64,000 nucleotides of DNA from NCBI GenBank assembly GCA_017396695.1, contig JAFQLC010000018.1:62001-126000 (forward strand). Direction: 5' to 3'. The stretch comes from a bacterium (lineage in GTDB: Bacteria; Cyanobacteriota; Vampirovibrionia; Gastranaerophilales; Gastranaerophilaceae). Positions 44,906-53,320 of the stretch are shown one piece after another. Made by a program: the position numbers and the translations under genes. Every line of letters begins with the position of its first letter. Within the stretch, counting starts at the first letter, position 1. The notes beneath the pieces are model-generated. The model did no database searches. It saw only the letters and a program-made list of their open reading frames with translations, and was not told the origin of the DNA.

Positions 44906-47116
44906 ATGTTTAAAATCAATGATTTCCAAACAAGAATAGAAAACAATGCACTTTTAAAAAGTTTAATAATTCTTGTTTCTATTTCGCTTTTAATAACGGT
45001 TGTTCTTGCTTTTAAATATTATTCGAGCCAAAAATTTTATGAAAACGGCATAAGCAAAAGAGATGTTATTGCAAAGTTTGATTTTGATGTAACAGATTCA
45101 AGAAAAACAGAGTTTCAAAGAAGAGAAAGAGCGAATAAAGTTCGTCCAATTATTACCCCAATTGATGATAATTATGTTAAAAGCAGTTTGAGAAATTTTG
45201 AAAAAGAAGTTAAAGCAATAAAAGAAGATGATATTTCGCCAGATGAAAAATATGCAAAATTTATTCAAATGCTCGAAATTAATAACCCTGATAAAGAAAG
45301 AGCAGTAACAAGATTTCTTTTAGGTGCTTCTGCAAATGAAATTGAAGATATTTTCACAAATTCAAATTATGTGCTTGCACATGTTTTATCAGAAGGTATT
45401 ACAGATGTTGAATTTCCTGAATTAAAAGTTGAAAATATAGCAAGAAAAACACTTGGCACAAATTCTAAAAAACAAGATATACAAGTTATTTCAGGAATTT
45501 TAGAACATGTTATAACTCCTAATTTAGTTGAAGATGAATATGCCACTGAAATTGCAAGAAGAAATGCAAGAAATCTTGTAAGACCGCATGTTGTGAAATT
45601 TAAAAAAGGTGATTATATCTTAAGAGAAGGCGAACCTGTTACAGAGCTTAAAAAGGCTGCAATTGAAAAATCAGGTTATAATGTTCTCGAGCTTGATAAA
45701 TGGGGGCTCGTAGGAATGTTTTTCCTTTCTCTTGTCACCCTTCTTGCTGCAATGTTGTACATAAAAAGATATGAAGCAAAATTTTATAAATCTAATTACA
45801 TTGCAATTTTATCAACTGCTTCGATAGTTTTGACAGTAATTTGTGCCGTTATGCTGAACACAGGCGCAACTTGGGGCTATTTAATGCCAATTCCAGCCTT
45901 TGTTATTATTCTTTCTGTCTTTACATCGCCAAACATTGCATTTTTATTCTCGATTTTATTTTTAGTGTTATTTTCGATGACACTTCAATTTGATATGCAA
46001 CTTATAACAATCTTTTTATTTGGTTCAATTATGGGAGTTTTCTCATCATCCAAAATCAATTATTCAAAAAGATTCGATATAATAAAATGTGGGTTTGAAG
46101 TTGGGGTTGTGATGTTTTTAACAACTTGTCTCATTGCGTTGTTTAAAGGCCAACTTGTTACTTTTGCAAATTTAGACACAATAATTCATGCCTCACTTTG
46201 CCTTTTAAATGGTGTGATTTCAGGAATTATTGCTCTTGGTCTTATTCCTTTAATTGAAGATATTTTCAAAGTTTTTACACCATATTCTCTAATAGAACTT
46301 ACTGACCATAAGCAAGATTTGTTGCGCAACCTAGAACATAAAGCACCTGGCACATATCACCACTCTATGACAGTTGCAAATTTATGCGAAGCAGCAGCGG
46401 AGGCAATTGGTGCAGACCCAATTCTTGCTCGTGTTGGTGCAATTTACCACGATATTGGTAAATTAAAAAGACCACAATTCTTTATTGAAAACCAATCATA
46501 TTTTGATATTGAAAATCCACATGACAAATTAAAACTTAACCCAAGGTTAAGTAAAATGGTTATTACATCTCACACAAGCGATGGCGCAAAACTTGCTCGT
46601 GAGCATCACCTGCCACAAACTATTATTGATTTTATCCAACAACATCATGGCGATAGCCTTGCGGGACACTTCTATAACAGGGCGGTTAGCGAAGAAGGAT
46701 TAGATGCCGTTGATATGGAGCAATTTAGATACCCTGGGCCTAAACCTGCAACAAAAGAAATTGCAATTTTGATGATTGCAGATGCAGTAGAAAGTGCTGT
46801 TCGTTCGCTTAAGGGTGCAACCCAAGAAGAAATTGAAGAAATGATAAATAAAATCATTACTGAAAGATTAAACGATGGTCAATTATCAGATAGCCCGCTT
46901 ACGCTAAAAGACATTAAAGCAATTGCAACAACTTTCAACAGGATTATGAAGGGTATGATGCATGATAGGGTTAAATATGAAAAACCTGACTTAAGTGACT
47001 TAGACGAAACAAAAATTCGCCTTTTACTTAGCAAAGAAGAAGCGCTAGAAAAGAAAATTGCAAAAAAAGTCGAAGAAAATAAAGAAAAACAAAATGAAGA
47101 CAAAAATAATAATTGA
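44906..47116 (+). CDS. pgpH: 7TM-HD phosphohydrolase (PgpH-type c-di-AMP phosphodiesterase)
   Basis: A 736-aa membrane protein. The first membrane helix (about 20-42) is followed by an extracellular 7TMR-HDED domain (about 43-265), then a bundle of about six further helices (about 268-470). The HD domain follows with HHSMTVANLCEAAAEA (about 485-500), VGAIYHDIGKL (HD near 514) and TSHTSDG. This is the PgpH layout, whose members hydrolyse c-di-AMP to pApA; the NrnA-type enzyme at 8.8 kb could finish that. GAGGA precedes the ATG. ybeY overlaps its 3' end, as in many Firmicutes and Cyanobacteria. Confidence 0.92.
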   Translation: MFKINDFQTRIENNALLKSLIILVSISLLITVVLAFKYYSSQKFYENGISKRDVIAKFDFDVTDSRKTEFQRRERANKVRPIITPIDDNYVKSSLRNFEKEVKAIKEDDISPDEKYAKFIQMLEINNPDKERAVTRFLLGASANEIEDIFTNSNYVLAHVLSEGITDVEFPELKVENIARKTLGTNSKKQDIQVISGILEHVITPNLVEDEYATEIARRNARNLVRPHVVKFKKGDYILREGEPVTELKKAAIEKSGYNVLELDKWGLVGMFFLSLVTLLAAMLYIKRYEAKFYKSNYIAILSTASIVLTVICAVMLNTGATWGYLMPIPAFVIILSVFTSPNIAFLFSILFLVLFSMTLQFDMQLITIFLFGSIMGVFSSSKINYSKRFDIIKCGFEVGVVMFLTTCLIALFKGQLVTFANLDTIIHASLCLLNGVISGIIALGLIPLIEDIFKVFTPYSLIELTDHKQDLLRNLEHKAPGTYHHSMTVANLCEAAAEAIGADPILARVGAIYHDIGKLKRPQFFIENQSYFDIENPHDKLKLNPRLSKMVITSHTSDGAKLAREHHLPQTIIDFIQQHHGDSLAGHFYNRAVSEEGLDAVDMEQFRYPGPKPATKEIAILMIADAVESAVRSLKGATQEEIEEMINKIITERLNDGQLSDSPLTLKDIKAIATTFNRIMKGMMHDRVKYEKPDLSDLDETKIRLLLSKEEALEKKIAKKVEENKEKQNEDKNNN

Positions 47117-47582
47117 AAATACTAACGATAATTTTGTTTTCGATGAGTCTTTTTGGCATACTCGTGCCGAAGTTATCTTTTCCAATACTTTTGAGTTGGT
47201 GCAAAATGCCTCTCATTTGACTGAATATCAAAATTTAGAATTTAATTTTGGTCTCACATTCTGTACTGATTCTGAAATTCATGAAATAAATAAAGAATAC
47301 AGAAAAATTGATAAACCAACAGATGTTATAACTTTTGCTCTCTTTTTTGATGACGATATAAAAACAATAATTGAAAACGAAGCAGAGCTTGGAGATATTA
47401 TAATTTCCACAGAAACTGCAGAAAAACAAGCAGGTGGAAATAATTTAACACTTGAGCAAGAGCTAACTGTTCTTTTAACTCATGGTGTGCTTCATCTTTT
47501 AGGTTTTGATCATATGACAGAAGATGACTACAATTTTGTAATTGATATTCAAAAGCAAGTTTTTGATAGAATTTTTTGCTAA
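47094..47582 (+). CDS. ybeY: Endoribonuclease YbeY
   Basis: A metal-dependent RNase for 16S rRNA maturation and ribosome quality control, 162 aa. The zinc-binding signature LTHGVLHLLGFDH near the C-terminus (three His) is diagnostic, and the earlier EIHEINKEYRKIDKPTDVIT block also matches. I start it at 47094, overlapping pgpH by 23 nt; a longer frame from 47058 would be Lys-rich and inside pgpH. There is no separate ribosome-binding site, so it depends on coupling. Confidence 0.94.
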   Translation: MKTKIIIENTNDNFVFDESFWHTRAEVIFSNTFELVQNASHLTEYQNLEFNFGLTFCTDSEIHEINKEYRKIDKPTDVITFALFFDDDIKTIIENEAELGDIIISTETAEKQAGGNNLTLEQELTVLLTHGVLHLLGFDHMTEDDYNFVIDIQKQVFDRIFC

Positions 47583-47705
47583 GGGAGCGAGGCACGAGCG
47601 ACCGTTAACGAAACATACCCTTCAAAAAGCCTATTTTGGTGCATTTTCCTTATTATTTTCACAAAATATTTTATAATTAACTTGGTTAGTTAATAGGTAT
47701 GAGAT

Positions 47706-49010
47706 ATGGAAAATAATTTAAGACCAAAATGGAGCACAAAGCTAGTGTTTATTTTATCTGCGATAGGCTCAGCTGTTGGGCTAGGAAACATTTGGCGTTT
47801 CCCTTATATTATGGGCAAAGGTGGCGGAGCAGTTTTTCTTATCACATATTTATTTTTAATTTTTCTTGTTTGTATAATTCCTTTAATTGCAGAAATTGTA
47901 ATAGGCAAAACAATGCAAAAAGATAACGTTGGCTCTTATCAAGCAATAAATAAGAATTTTAGAGTGTTTGGTTGGTCAAATGTTATAACAACAATACTTA
48001 TAATGGGTTTTTATTTTGTTGTTTGCGGGTGGATTATTGATTATTTCTTCAAGGCGCTGGTGAATTACAACATGGCAGATTGCGCCCAATATTTCACAAG
48101 TTTAACTTCTAATTTGTTTTATGCGCCAGCTCTAGGCATAATTTTTACTATTGCTTGTGCATTTTTTATTTTTCAAGGTTTGAATAAAGGTGTTGAAACA
48201 GTTAATAAATTTATGGTGCCAGCGCTTGGAATTATTATGATTTTGCTTGCAGGTTATGCACTAACTTTGCCTAATGCTGGTGCTGGGCTAGAATTTATGT
48301 TCAAGCCTGATTTTTCAAAATTCAATGGTCATATGGTGTTAACTGCTCTGGGGCAAGCACTTTTCACATTAAGTATTGGTATGGGTGCAATGCTCATTTA
48401 TGGTAGCTACCTTCCAAAAGAAGAAAAAATTGGCAAAAATTTATTCTCAATTGTTATTTTTGATACACTTTTTGCTCTTATGGCAGGTATTTTAATATTT
48501 TGTTCTGTATTTTCATTTGGAATGCAACCTGAAGTTGGGCCAAGCTTAGTGTTTATCACTTTGCCTAAGATTTTTGCGCAAATGCCATGTGGGTATTTTG
48601 TTTCGGTTTTATTTTTCTTGCTTCTGTTCTTTGCGGCATTTACTTCTGCAATCAGTATGTTTGAAGTGGTTGTTGCAACATTTGAAGAAAGATTTAATAT
48701 TACAAGAAAACATGCCACGATTATAACTTCAGCAATTGTTATTGTTCTTGTAACGCTTGCTTCATTATCGCTTGGTGCAATCCCTGAATTAAAATTATTT
48801 GGTAAAAATTTATTTGACTTATTTGATTATGCAACATCAAATATTATGTTGCCACTAAACAGTGCAATAGCTTGTCTTGTGGCAGGGTGGTTTGTTGTTC
48901 CTAAATTAGATAACTTATTCCAATATAAATTCTTGCATAAGATAGTTTTATTTATGATGAGATTTATTTTACCTATAATTTTAATTTCGCTTATATTTGT
49001 TGGAAATTAA
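47706..49010 (+). CDS. Sodium:neurotransmitter symporter family (SNF) transporter
   Basis: A 434-aa LeuT-fold secondary transporter with about 11 membrane helices. The signature GSAVGLGNIWRFPYIMGKGG (unwound TM1, sodium and substrate site) is near the N-terminus. TM6-like GMGAMLIYGSYLP and TM8-like LLLFFAAFTSAISMFE are also clear. Bacterial members import amino acids with sodium; its place next to ilvA could hint at threonine or tryptophan-type substrates, but that is a guess. It has its own 123-nt upstream region. No terminator was seen after it. Confidence 0.93.
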   Translation: MENNLRPKWSTKLVFILSAIGSAVGLGNIWRFPYIMGKGGGAVFLITYLFLIFLVCIIPLIAEIVIGKTMQKDNVGSYQAINKNFRVFGWSNVITTILIMGFYFVVCGWIIDYFFKALVNYNMADCAQYFTSLTSNLFYAPALGIIFTIACAFFIFQGLNKGVETVNKFMVPALGIIMILLAGYALTLPNAGAGLEFMFKPDFSKFNGHMVLTALGQALFTLSIGMGAMLIYGSYLPKEEKIGKNLFSIVIFDTLFALMAGILIFCSVFSFGMQPEVGPSLVFITLPKIFAQMPCGYFVSVLFFLLLFFAAFTSAISMFEVVVATFEERFNITRKHATIITSAIVIVLVTLASLSLGAIPELKLFGKNLFDLFDYATSNIMLPLNSAIACLVAGWFVVPKLDNLFQYKFLHKIVLFMMRFILPIILISLIFVGN

Positions 49011-49069
49011 TAATCTCAAAATCTAATTGTGTGATATAATTTCCGTATGATTTAGCTAGAGGTATTAAC

Positions 49070-50272
49070 ATGCTTACTTTAGACACAGTTTATCAAGCTG
49101 CACATAAATTAAAAGAAGTTGCTCGTGAAACAGATTTAATTCTTACAAAAAATATTGTTGATAATGCAAACATTTATCTAAAAACCGAAAACTTGCAAGT
49201 TACAGGTTCTTTTAAGTTACGTGGTGCGTATTATAAAATAGCCACTCTTTCTGAAGAAGAAAAAGCAAAAGGTGTTATAGCATGTTCTGCTGGTAACCAC
49301 GCACAAGGCGTTGCACTTGCTGCTCAAAAAAGTGGCATCAAAGCAACAATTTTTATTCCAAGCACTGCTCCAATTTCAAAAATTGAAGCAACAAGAAGCT
49401 ATAACGCTGAAATTATGCTTATAGATGGCGTTTATGATGATGCATACGAAGCTGCTGTTGAATATCAAAAACAAACAGGCGGCACTTTTATCCACCCATT
49501 TAATGATGAAAAAGTTATAGCAGGTCAAGGCACAATTGCGCTTGAAATCCTAAATCAATTACCAGAAGTTGATGCAATCATTGTTCCGATTGGCGGCGGA
49601 GGTCTTATCTCTGGTCTTGCATACGCAATCAAAATGCTAAAACCTGAATGCAAAGTTTACGGAGTTGAAGCTCGTGGCGCAGATAGTATGCTTATGTCGC
49701 TTGAAAAAGCTGAGATGTGTAAACTCAAAAAAGTTTCAACATTTGCAGATGGTATTGCAGTTAAAACCCCAGGGGATTTAACATATAGCTTGTGTAAAGA
49801 CTATGTTGATAAAATTGTAACTGTTACAGATGATGAGATTGCAACTGCAATTTTAACTTTAATTGAAAAACAAAAACTTATTGCAGAAGGCGCAGGCGCA
49901 GTTTCTGTTGCAGCGGCGCTTTTCAATAAATTAGACTTAGAAGGCAAAAACGTAGTTTGTCTAGTATCTGGTGGCAACATTGATGTAAATATTTTATCTC
50001 GTGTAATAAACAGAGGTCTGCTTACTGCTGGAAGACTTTCAGATATCACAATTTATATGTTAGATAAACCAGGGCAATTAAAAGAAGTGTCAGCAATTGT
50101 TGCTGATTCAGGTGCGAATGTTATTAAGGTAAGCCATATTCAAGGTGGTGAAAACACAGACATCAACCAATGCTACTTAAAAATTTCTATGGAAACAAGA
50201 AATAAAGCTCACCTTGAACAAATCAAAAAAGCTCTCAAAAAAGCAGGCTATACTTTATCTGAAAACAAATAG
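49070..50272 (+). CDS. ilvA: Threonine ammonia-lyase (threonine deaminase)
   Basis: A PLP fold-type II enzyme of 400 aa. The PLP lysine is in TGSFKLRGAYYKI, the phosphate loop is VPIGGGGLISGLAYA and ACSAGNHAQGVALA is conserved. The C-terminal ACT domain (LDKPGQLKEVSAIVADSGAN) occupies the last 75 residues, a regulatory form between IlvA and TdcB. It makes 2-oxobutyrate from threonine for isoleucine. AGAGGT lies 7 nt before the ATG and TATAAT near 49035 may be the promoter. ridA follows after 8 nt. Confidence 0.94.
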   Translation: MLTLDTVYQAAHKLKEVARETDLILTKNIVDNANIYLKTENLQVTGSFKLRGAYYKIATLSEEEKAKGVIACSAGNHAQGVALAAQKSGIKATIFIPSTAPISKIEATRSYNAEIMLIDGVYDDAYEAAVEYQKQTGGTFIHPFNDEKVIAGQGTIALEILNQLPEVDAIIVPIGGGGLISGLAYAIKMLKPECKVYGVEARGADSMLMSLEKAEMCKLKKVSTFADGIAVKTPGDLTYSLCKDYVDKIVTVTDDEIATAILTLIEKQKLIAEGAGAVSVAAALFNKLDLEGKNVVCLVSGGNIDVNILSRVINRGLLTAGRLSDITIYMLDKPGQLKEVSAIVADSGANVIKVSHIQGGENTDINQCYLKISMETRNKAHLEQIKKALKKAGYTLSENK

Positions 50273-50280
50273 GAGAAATT

Positions 50281-50652
50281 ATGAAAAAAGTTGTATATAC
50301 AAAACAAGCACCAGAGCCAATTGGTCCTTATTCTCAAGGCTATATTGCAGGCAATACTTTATATCTTTCAGGGCAAATTGCAATTAACCCTGAAACATCT
50401 GAATTTATGGCAGGCACAATTGAAGAGCAAACAGAACGTGTTATGCAAAATATTTCTGCTCTTTTAAATGAAGCAGGCTACACTTTTGACGATGTAGTCA
50501 AAACTACATGCTTTATTGATAATATGCAAGATTTTGCAAAATTTAATGAAATATACGCAAAATACTTCACGTCAAAGCCTGCAAGAAGCTGCGTTCAAGC
50601 GCATCTTCCAAAAGGTGCTCTTTGTGAAGTAGAAATTATTGCTGTTAAATAA
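50281..50652 (+). CDS. ridA: Enamine/imine deaminase RidA
   Basis: A 123-aa YjgF/YER057c/UK114 protein. It hydrolyses the reactive enamine or imine intermediates released by PLP enzymes such as threonine dehydratase. Motifs are EPIGPYSQGYIAGNTLYLSG, the catalytic arginine in KPARSCVQAHLP and the closing EVEIIAVK. Gene order directly after ilvA matches that biochemical role. TAGGAG precedes the ATG by 6 nt. Its stop is 1 nt from the stop of the convergent 75-aa gene. Confidence 0.96.
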   Translation: MKKVVYTKQAPEPIGPYSQGYIAGNTLYLSGQIAINPETSEFMAGTIEEQTERVMQNISALLNEAGYTFDDVVKTTCFIDNMQDFAKFNEIYAKYFTSKPARSCVQAHLPKGALCEVEIIAVK

Positions 50653-50653
50653 A

Positions 50654-50881
50654 TTAAGCTACGAATGCTTTTGCAACGAAATTGAAAAGGTCAAGGAAAG
50701 TTTCTTGAATTGTTTCTGATGCAATTTTATTTAATGGACGAGATTCCATATAGTTGAATGCTAAATAGATAGGGTCAGAAGCTTGTTTGAATTGAGTTCT
50801 GATATTTGATTTGTCAAGTTTGTCCATTGCTTCTTTTAATTCGCCTTCAACTTTAAAGAAATTTTCTTGTAATGTAGCCAT
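50654..50881 (-). CDS. Hypothetical 75-aa protein
   Basis: A short acidic, largely helical protein: MATLQENFFKVEGELKEAMD, a middle QASDPIYLAFNYMESRPLNK and a hydrophobic end LDLFNFVAKAFVA. It has no signal peptide or known domain. AAGAGGATAAG before the ATG is a good ribosome-binding site, which supports coding. It is convergent with ridA with 1 nt between the stops and no terminator. Function unknown. Confidence 0.72.
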   Translation of the reverse strand: MATLQENFFKVEGELKEAMDKLDKSNIRTQFKQASDPIYLAFNYMESRPLNKIASETIQETFLDLFNFVAKAFVA

Positions 50882-50968
50882 CTTATCCTCTTAGTTATCT
50901 CTCGTATATATATTAAGTATATATTGATAAAAAAATTGCTATTTTATTTCATATTTTCTTAACAAACT

Positions 50969-50997
50969 TTTACAATTAAATATTTTAGTGGTAAAAT
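50969..50997 (+). promoter_or_regulatory. thrS promoter
   Basis: TTTACA (50969-50974), a 17-nt spacer, then TAAAAT (50992-50997). The leader to the ATG at 51030 is only about 25 nt, too short for a T-box or an operator stem-loop. Confidence 0.65.
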
Positions 50998-51029
50998 TTT
51001 ATTGTATTTAAAGGGAAAAGGCTGAATTT

Positions 51030-52805
51030 ATGCAAGAGAACAACATTGATTTACAAACACTACGTCACTCAACTTCACATATTATGGCACAAGCTGTGCA
51101 AAGCATATATCCAAACGCAAAATTAGCGATTGGTCCATCTATTGAAAATGGTTTCTATTATGACTTTGATATAGAAGGCGTTACTTTAAAAGAAGAAGAC
51201 TTAAAAGTCATTGAAGATAAAATGAAAGAAATTGTTGCGCAAGATTTGACATTTGAAAAATATGAAATTCCAGATGTCGAAGCGCAAATCAAAGAATATA
51301 AAGAAAAAGGCGAAATCTATAAAGCAGAACTTTTGGAAGAACACAAAAATGATAATCCAACCCTTTATTTAACTAAAGATAAAGACGGCAATGTATTATT
51401 TGACGACCTTTGCCGTGGTCCGCACATTGAAAACACTCGTCCAATCAAGGCCTTCAAACTTTTATCAGCTGCAGGCGCTTATTGGAGAGGAAATACCGCA
51501 AATAAAATGCTTCAAAGAATTTATGCAACTGCATTTTTAAACAAAGATGACCTAAAAGAATATATCAATATGGTTGAAGAAGCTAAAAAACGTGACCACA
51601 GAAAGCTTGGAACACAATTAGATTTATTCTCTGTAAGAGATGAAATTGGTGGTGGTCTTGTTCTTTGGCACCCAAATTTATACACAGTTCGAGAAGAAAT
51701 TGAAAATTATTGGAGAACTGAACACAGAAAACGTGGTTACGTAATTGTTCAAACTCCACAACTTGCGAAATCAAAACTTTGGGAATTATCAGGTCATATT
51801 GACCACTACAAGGAAAATATGTTCTTCATTCAAAAAGAAAATGAAGAAGATGAGCAATACATTGTTAAACCAATGAATTGCCCATTCCACATCCTTATTT
51901 ATCAATCTCAAAGACATTCATACAGAGATTTACCTTTAAGAATGGCAGAACTTGGAACAGTGTATAGACGTGAAAAATCAGGTGCACTTGCAGGACTCAC
52001 TCGTGTTCAAGGTTTTACTCAAGATGATGCCCATATTTTCTGTACTCCTGAACAATTGGTTGAAGAAATAAACAACATTATTGATTTTGTTGCAGATACA
52101 ATGGCAATTTTCAATATGAGTTTTGAAGTTGAACTTTCTACTCGTCCTGAAAGCTTTGTTGGCGACATTAAAAATTGGGATATAGCAGAAGCTGGTTTAA
52201 AAGAAGCAATGGATAGACGCCAAATGAAATATGAAATCAACGAAGGCGATGGTGCATTCTATGGTCCTAAAATTGACTTCAAAATCAAAGATGCAATTGG
52301 CAGAACTTGGCAATGCGCAACAATTCAGCTAGATTTTAACCTTCCTGAAAGATTTGAAATCAAATATCAAGACAAAGATGGGGCTTTAAAAACTCCTGTA
52401 ATGCTTCATAGAGTTGTATTTGGTTCAATGGAAAGATTCCACGGAATTTTAATTGAACATTATGCAGGTGCTTTCCCAACTTGGCTTGCACCAACTCAAG
52501 TGGCTCTTGTTCCAATTGCAGATAGACATGTTGATGCAACTTATGACTTTGCAGACAAATTAAAAGAAAAAGGCATAAGAGTGCTCGTTGATGATAGGTC
52601 AGAGAGCATGAACCGCAAAATCAAAGATGCAATCAAAGATAAGAAAATACCTTATGTTCTTGTTCTTGGTGATAAAGAAATTGAATCAGGCAAAGTTGCA
52701 ATTCGTGCAAGGGGCAGAGGTCAAATTGGCGAAATGGATATTGAAGAATTTGCAAACAAAGTAGAAAATGAAATTAAAACAAAAGGCAAAGAAATTGTAG
52801 AATAA
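51030..52805 (+). CDS. thrS: Threonyl-tRNA synthetase without TGS domain
   Basis: A class II synthetase of 591 aa. It begins directly in the N2 editing domain (LRHSTSHIMAQAVQ, with the HxxxH editing site), so the usual 60-residue TGS domain is absent, as in cyanobacterial enzymes. The catalytic core has the zinc cysteine in PMNCPFHI, motif 2 TVYRREKSGALAGLTRVQGF and motif 3 HRVVFGSMERF. The C-terminal anticodon domain is complete (VALVPIADRH onwards). AAAGGG lies upstream. It heads a run of four genes with gaps of 9, 2 and 4 nt, whose other members are envelope or glycan related. Confidence 0.96.
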   Translation: MQENNIDLQTLRHSTSHIMAQAVQSIYPNAKLAIGPSIENGFYYDFDIEGVTLKEEDLKVIEDKMKEIVAQDLTFEKYEIPDVEAQIKEYKEKGEIYKAELLEEHKNDNPTLYLTKDKDGNVLFDDLCRGPHIENTRPIKAFKLLSAAGAYWRGNTANKMLQRIYATAFLNKDDLKEYINMVEEAKKRDHRKLGTQLDLFSVRDEIGGGLVLWHPNLYTVREEIENYWRTEHRKRGYVIVQTPQLAKSKLWELSGHIDHYKENMFFIQKENEEDEQYIVKPMNCPFHILIYQSQRHSYRDLPLRMAELGTVYRREKSGALAGLTRVQGFTQDDAHIFCTPEQLVEEINNIIDFVADTMAIFNMSFEVELSTRPESFVGDIKNWDIAEAGLKEAMDRRQMKYEINEGDGAFYGPKIDFKIKDAIGRTWQCATIQLDFNLPERFEIKYQDKDGALKTPVMLHRVVFGSMERFHGILIEHYAGAFPTWLAPTQVALVPIADRHVDATYDFADKLKEKGIRVLVDDRSESMNRKIKDAIKDKKIPYVLVLGDKEIESGKVAIRARGRGQIGEMDIEEFANKVENEIKTKGKEIVE

Positions 52806-52814
52806 GAGGTCAAA

Positions 52815-53318
52815 ATGAAAAAAATATATTCTTTAATTTTAACTTTCATAATTGCTTCAGCTCTTGGTGGCATTGCTTTTGCGCAAATTCAAGCAAATCC
52901 TAAAGCAGTTGAAGATAATATTCGTGCAATTGCAACAAATGCCCCCGTTTTAAAAACATACAACGAACCGCTTGCAATCGTGAATGATGTGGATAAATTT
53001 TTGAATAGACCTGTTCGCATTCAAGCAAAATTTGATAAATTCACAACTCTTGGGCTTGATTATCCACCCGCAATGCGCAAAAGCGAAGATTTCATAAGCT
53101 TTATGGTTCAAAGAAATGATGTTTTAGACCACAACGTTCCTCTTTCAGAATTAAAACTTTTTATGAAAAGAAAATATGCCGAAAAGTTTATTGAGCTTGA
53201 CACAGGTGATAAAATAAATATTACAGGTAAAGTGTTCTCAAATGCCCTAGGCGATGCTTGGGTTGATGTGGATACTATAGAGATAGTTGAAAAAGCCAAT
53301 AAAGGTGAAGTTAAATAA
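52815..53318 (+). CDS. Exported protein with OB-fold-like domain, 167 aa
   Basis: A signal peptide (about 1-23; LILTFIIASALGGIAFAQ) leads a compact domain. RPVRIQAKFDKFTTLGLDYP, FISFMVQRNDVL, DTGDKINITGKVFSNALGDA and WVDVDTIEIV look like the strands of an OB fold of the kind found in small periplasmic binding proteins. There are no catalytic motifs. GAGGT precedes the ATG. It lies between thrS and a large GH57 gene, so a role with envelope carbohydrate is possible but unproven. I do not recognise a specific family. Confidence 0.8.
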   Translation: MKKIYSLILTFIIASALGGIAFAQIQANPKAVEDNIRAIATNAPVLKTYNEPLAIVNDVDKFLNRPVRIQAKFDKFTTLGLDYPPAMRKSEDFISFMVQRNDVLDHNVPLSELKLFMKRKYAEKFIELDTGDKINITGKVFSNALGDAWVDVDTIEIVEKANKGEVK

Positions 53319-53320
53319 AT

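Noticed and set aside
47583-47605. GAGCGAGG/GAGCGACC motif after ybeY, similar to CTCGCTCG of the repeat mosaics
   Set aside because: Only a few bases match and neither the 72-bp element nor its arms are present; it may be a remnant, but this cannot be supported.
50882-51029. Possible T-box or operator leader before thrS
   Set aside because: The best promoter leaves about 25 nt of leader and no specifier stem or antiterminator is visible.
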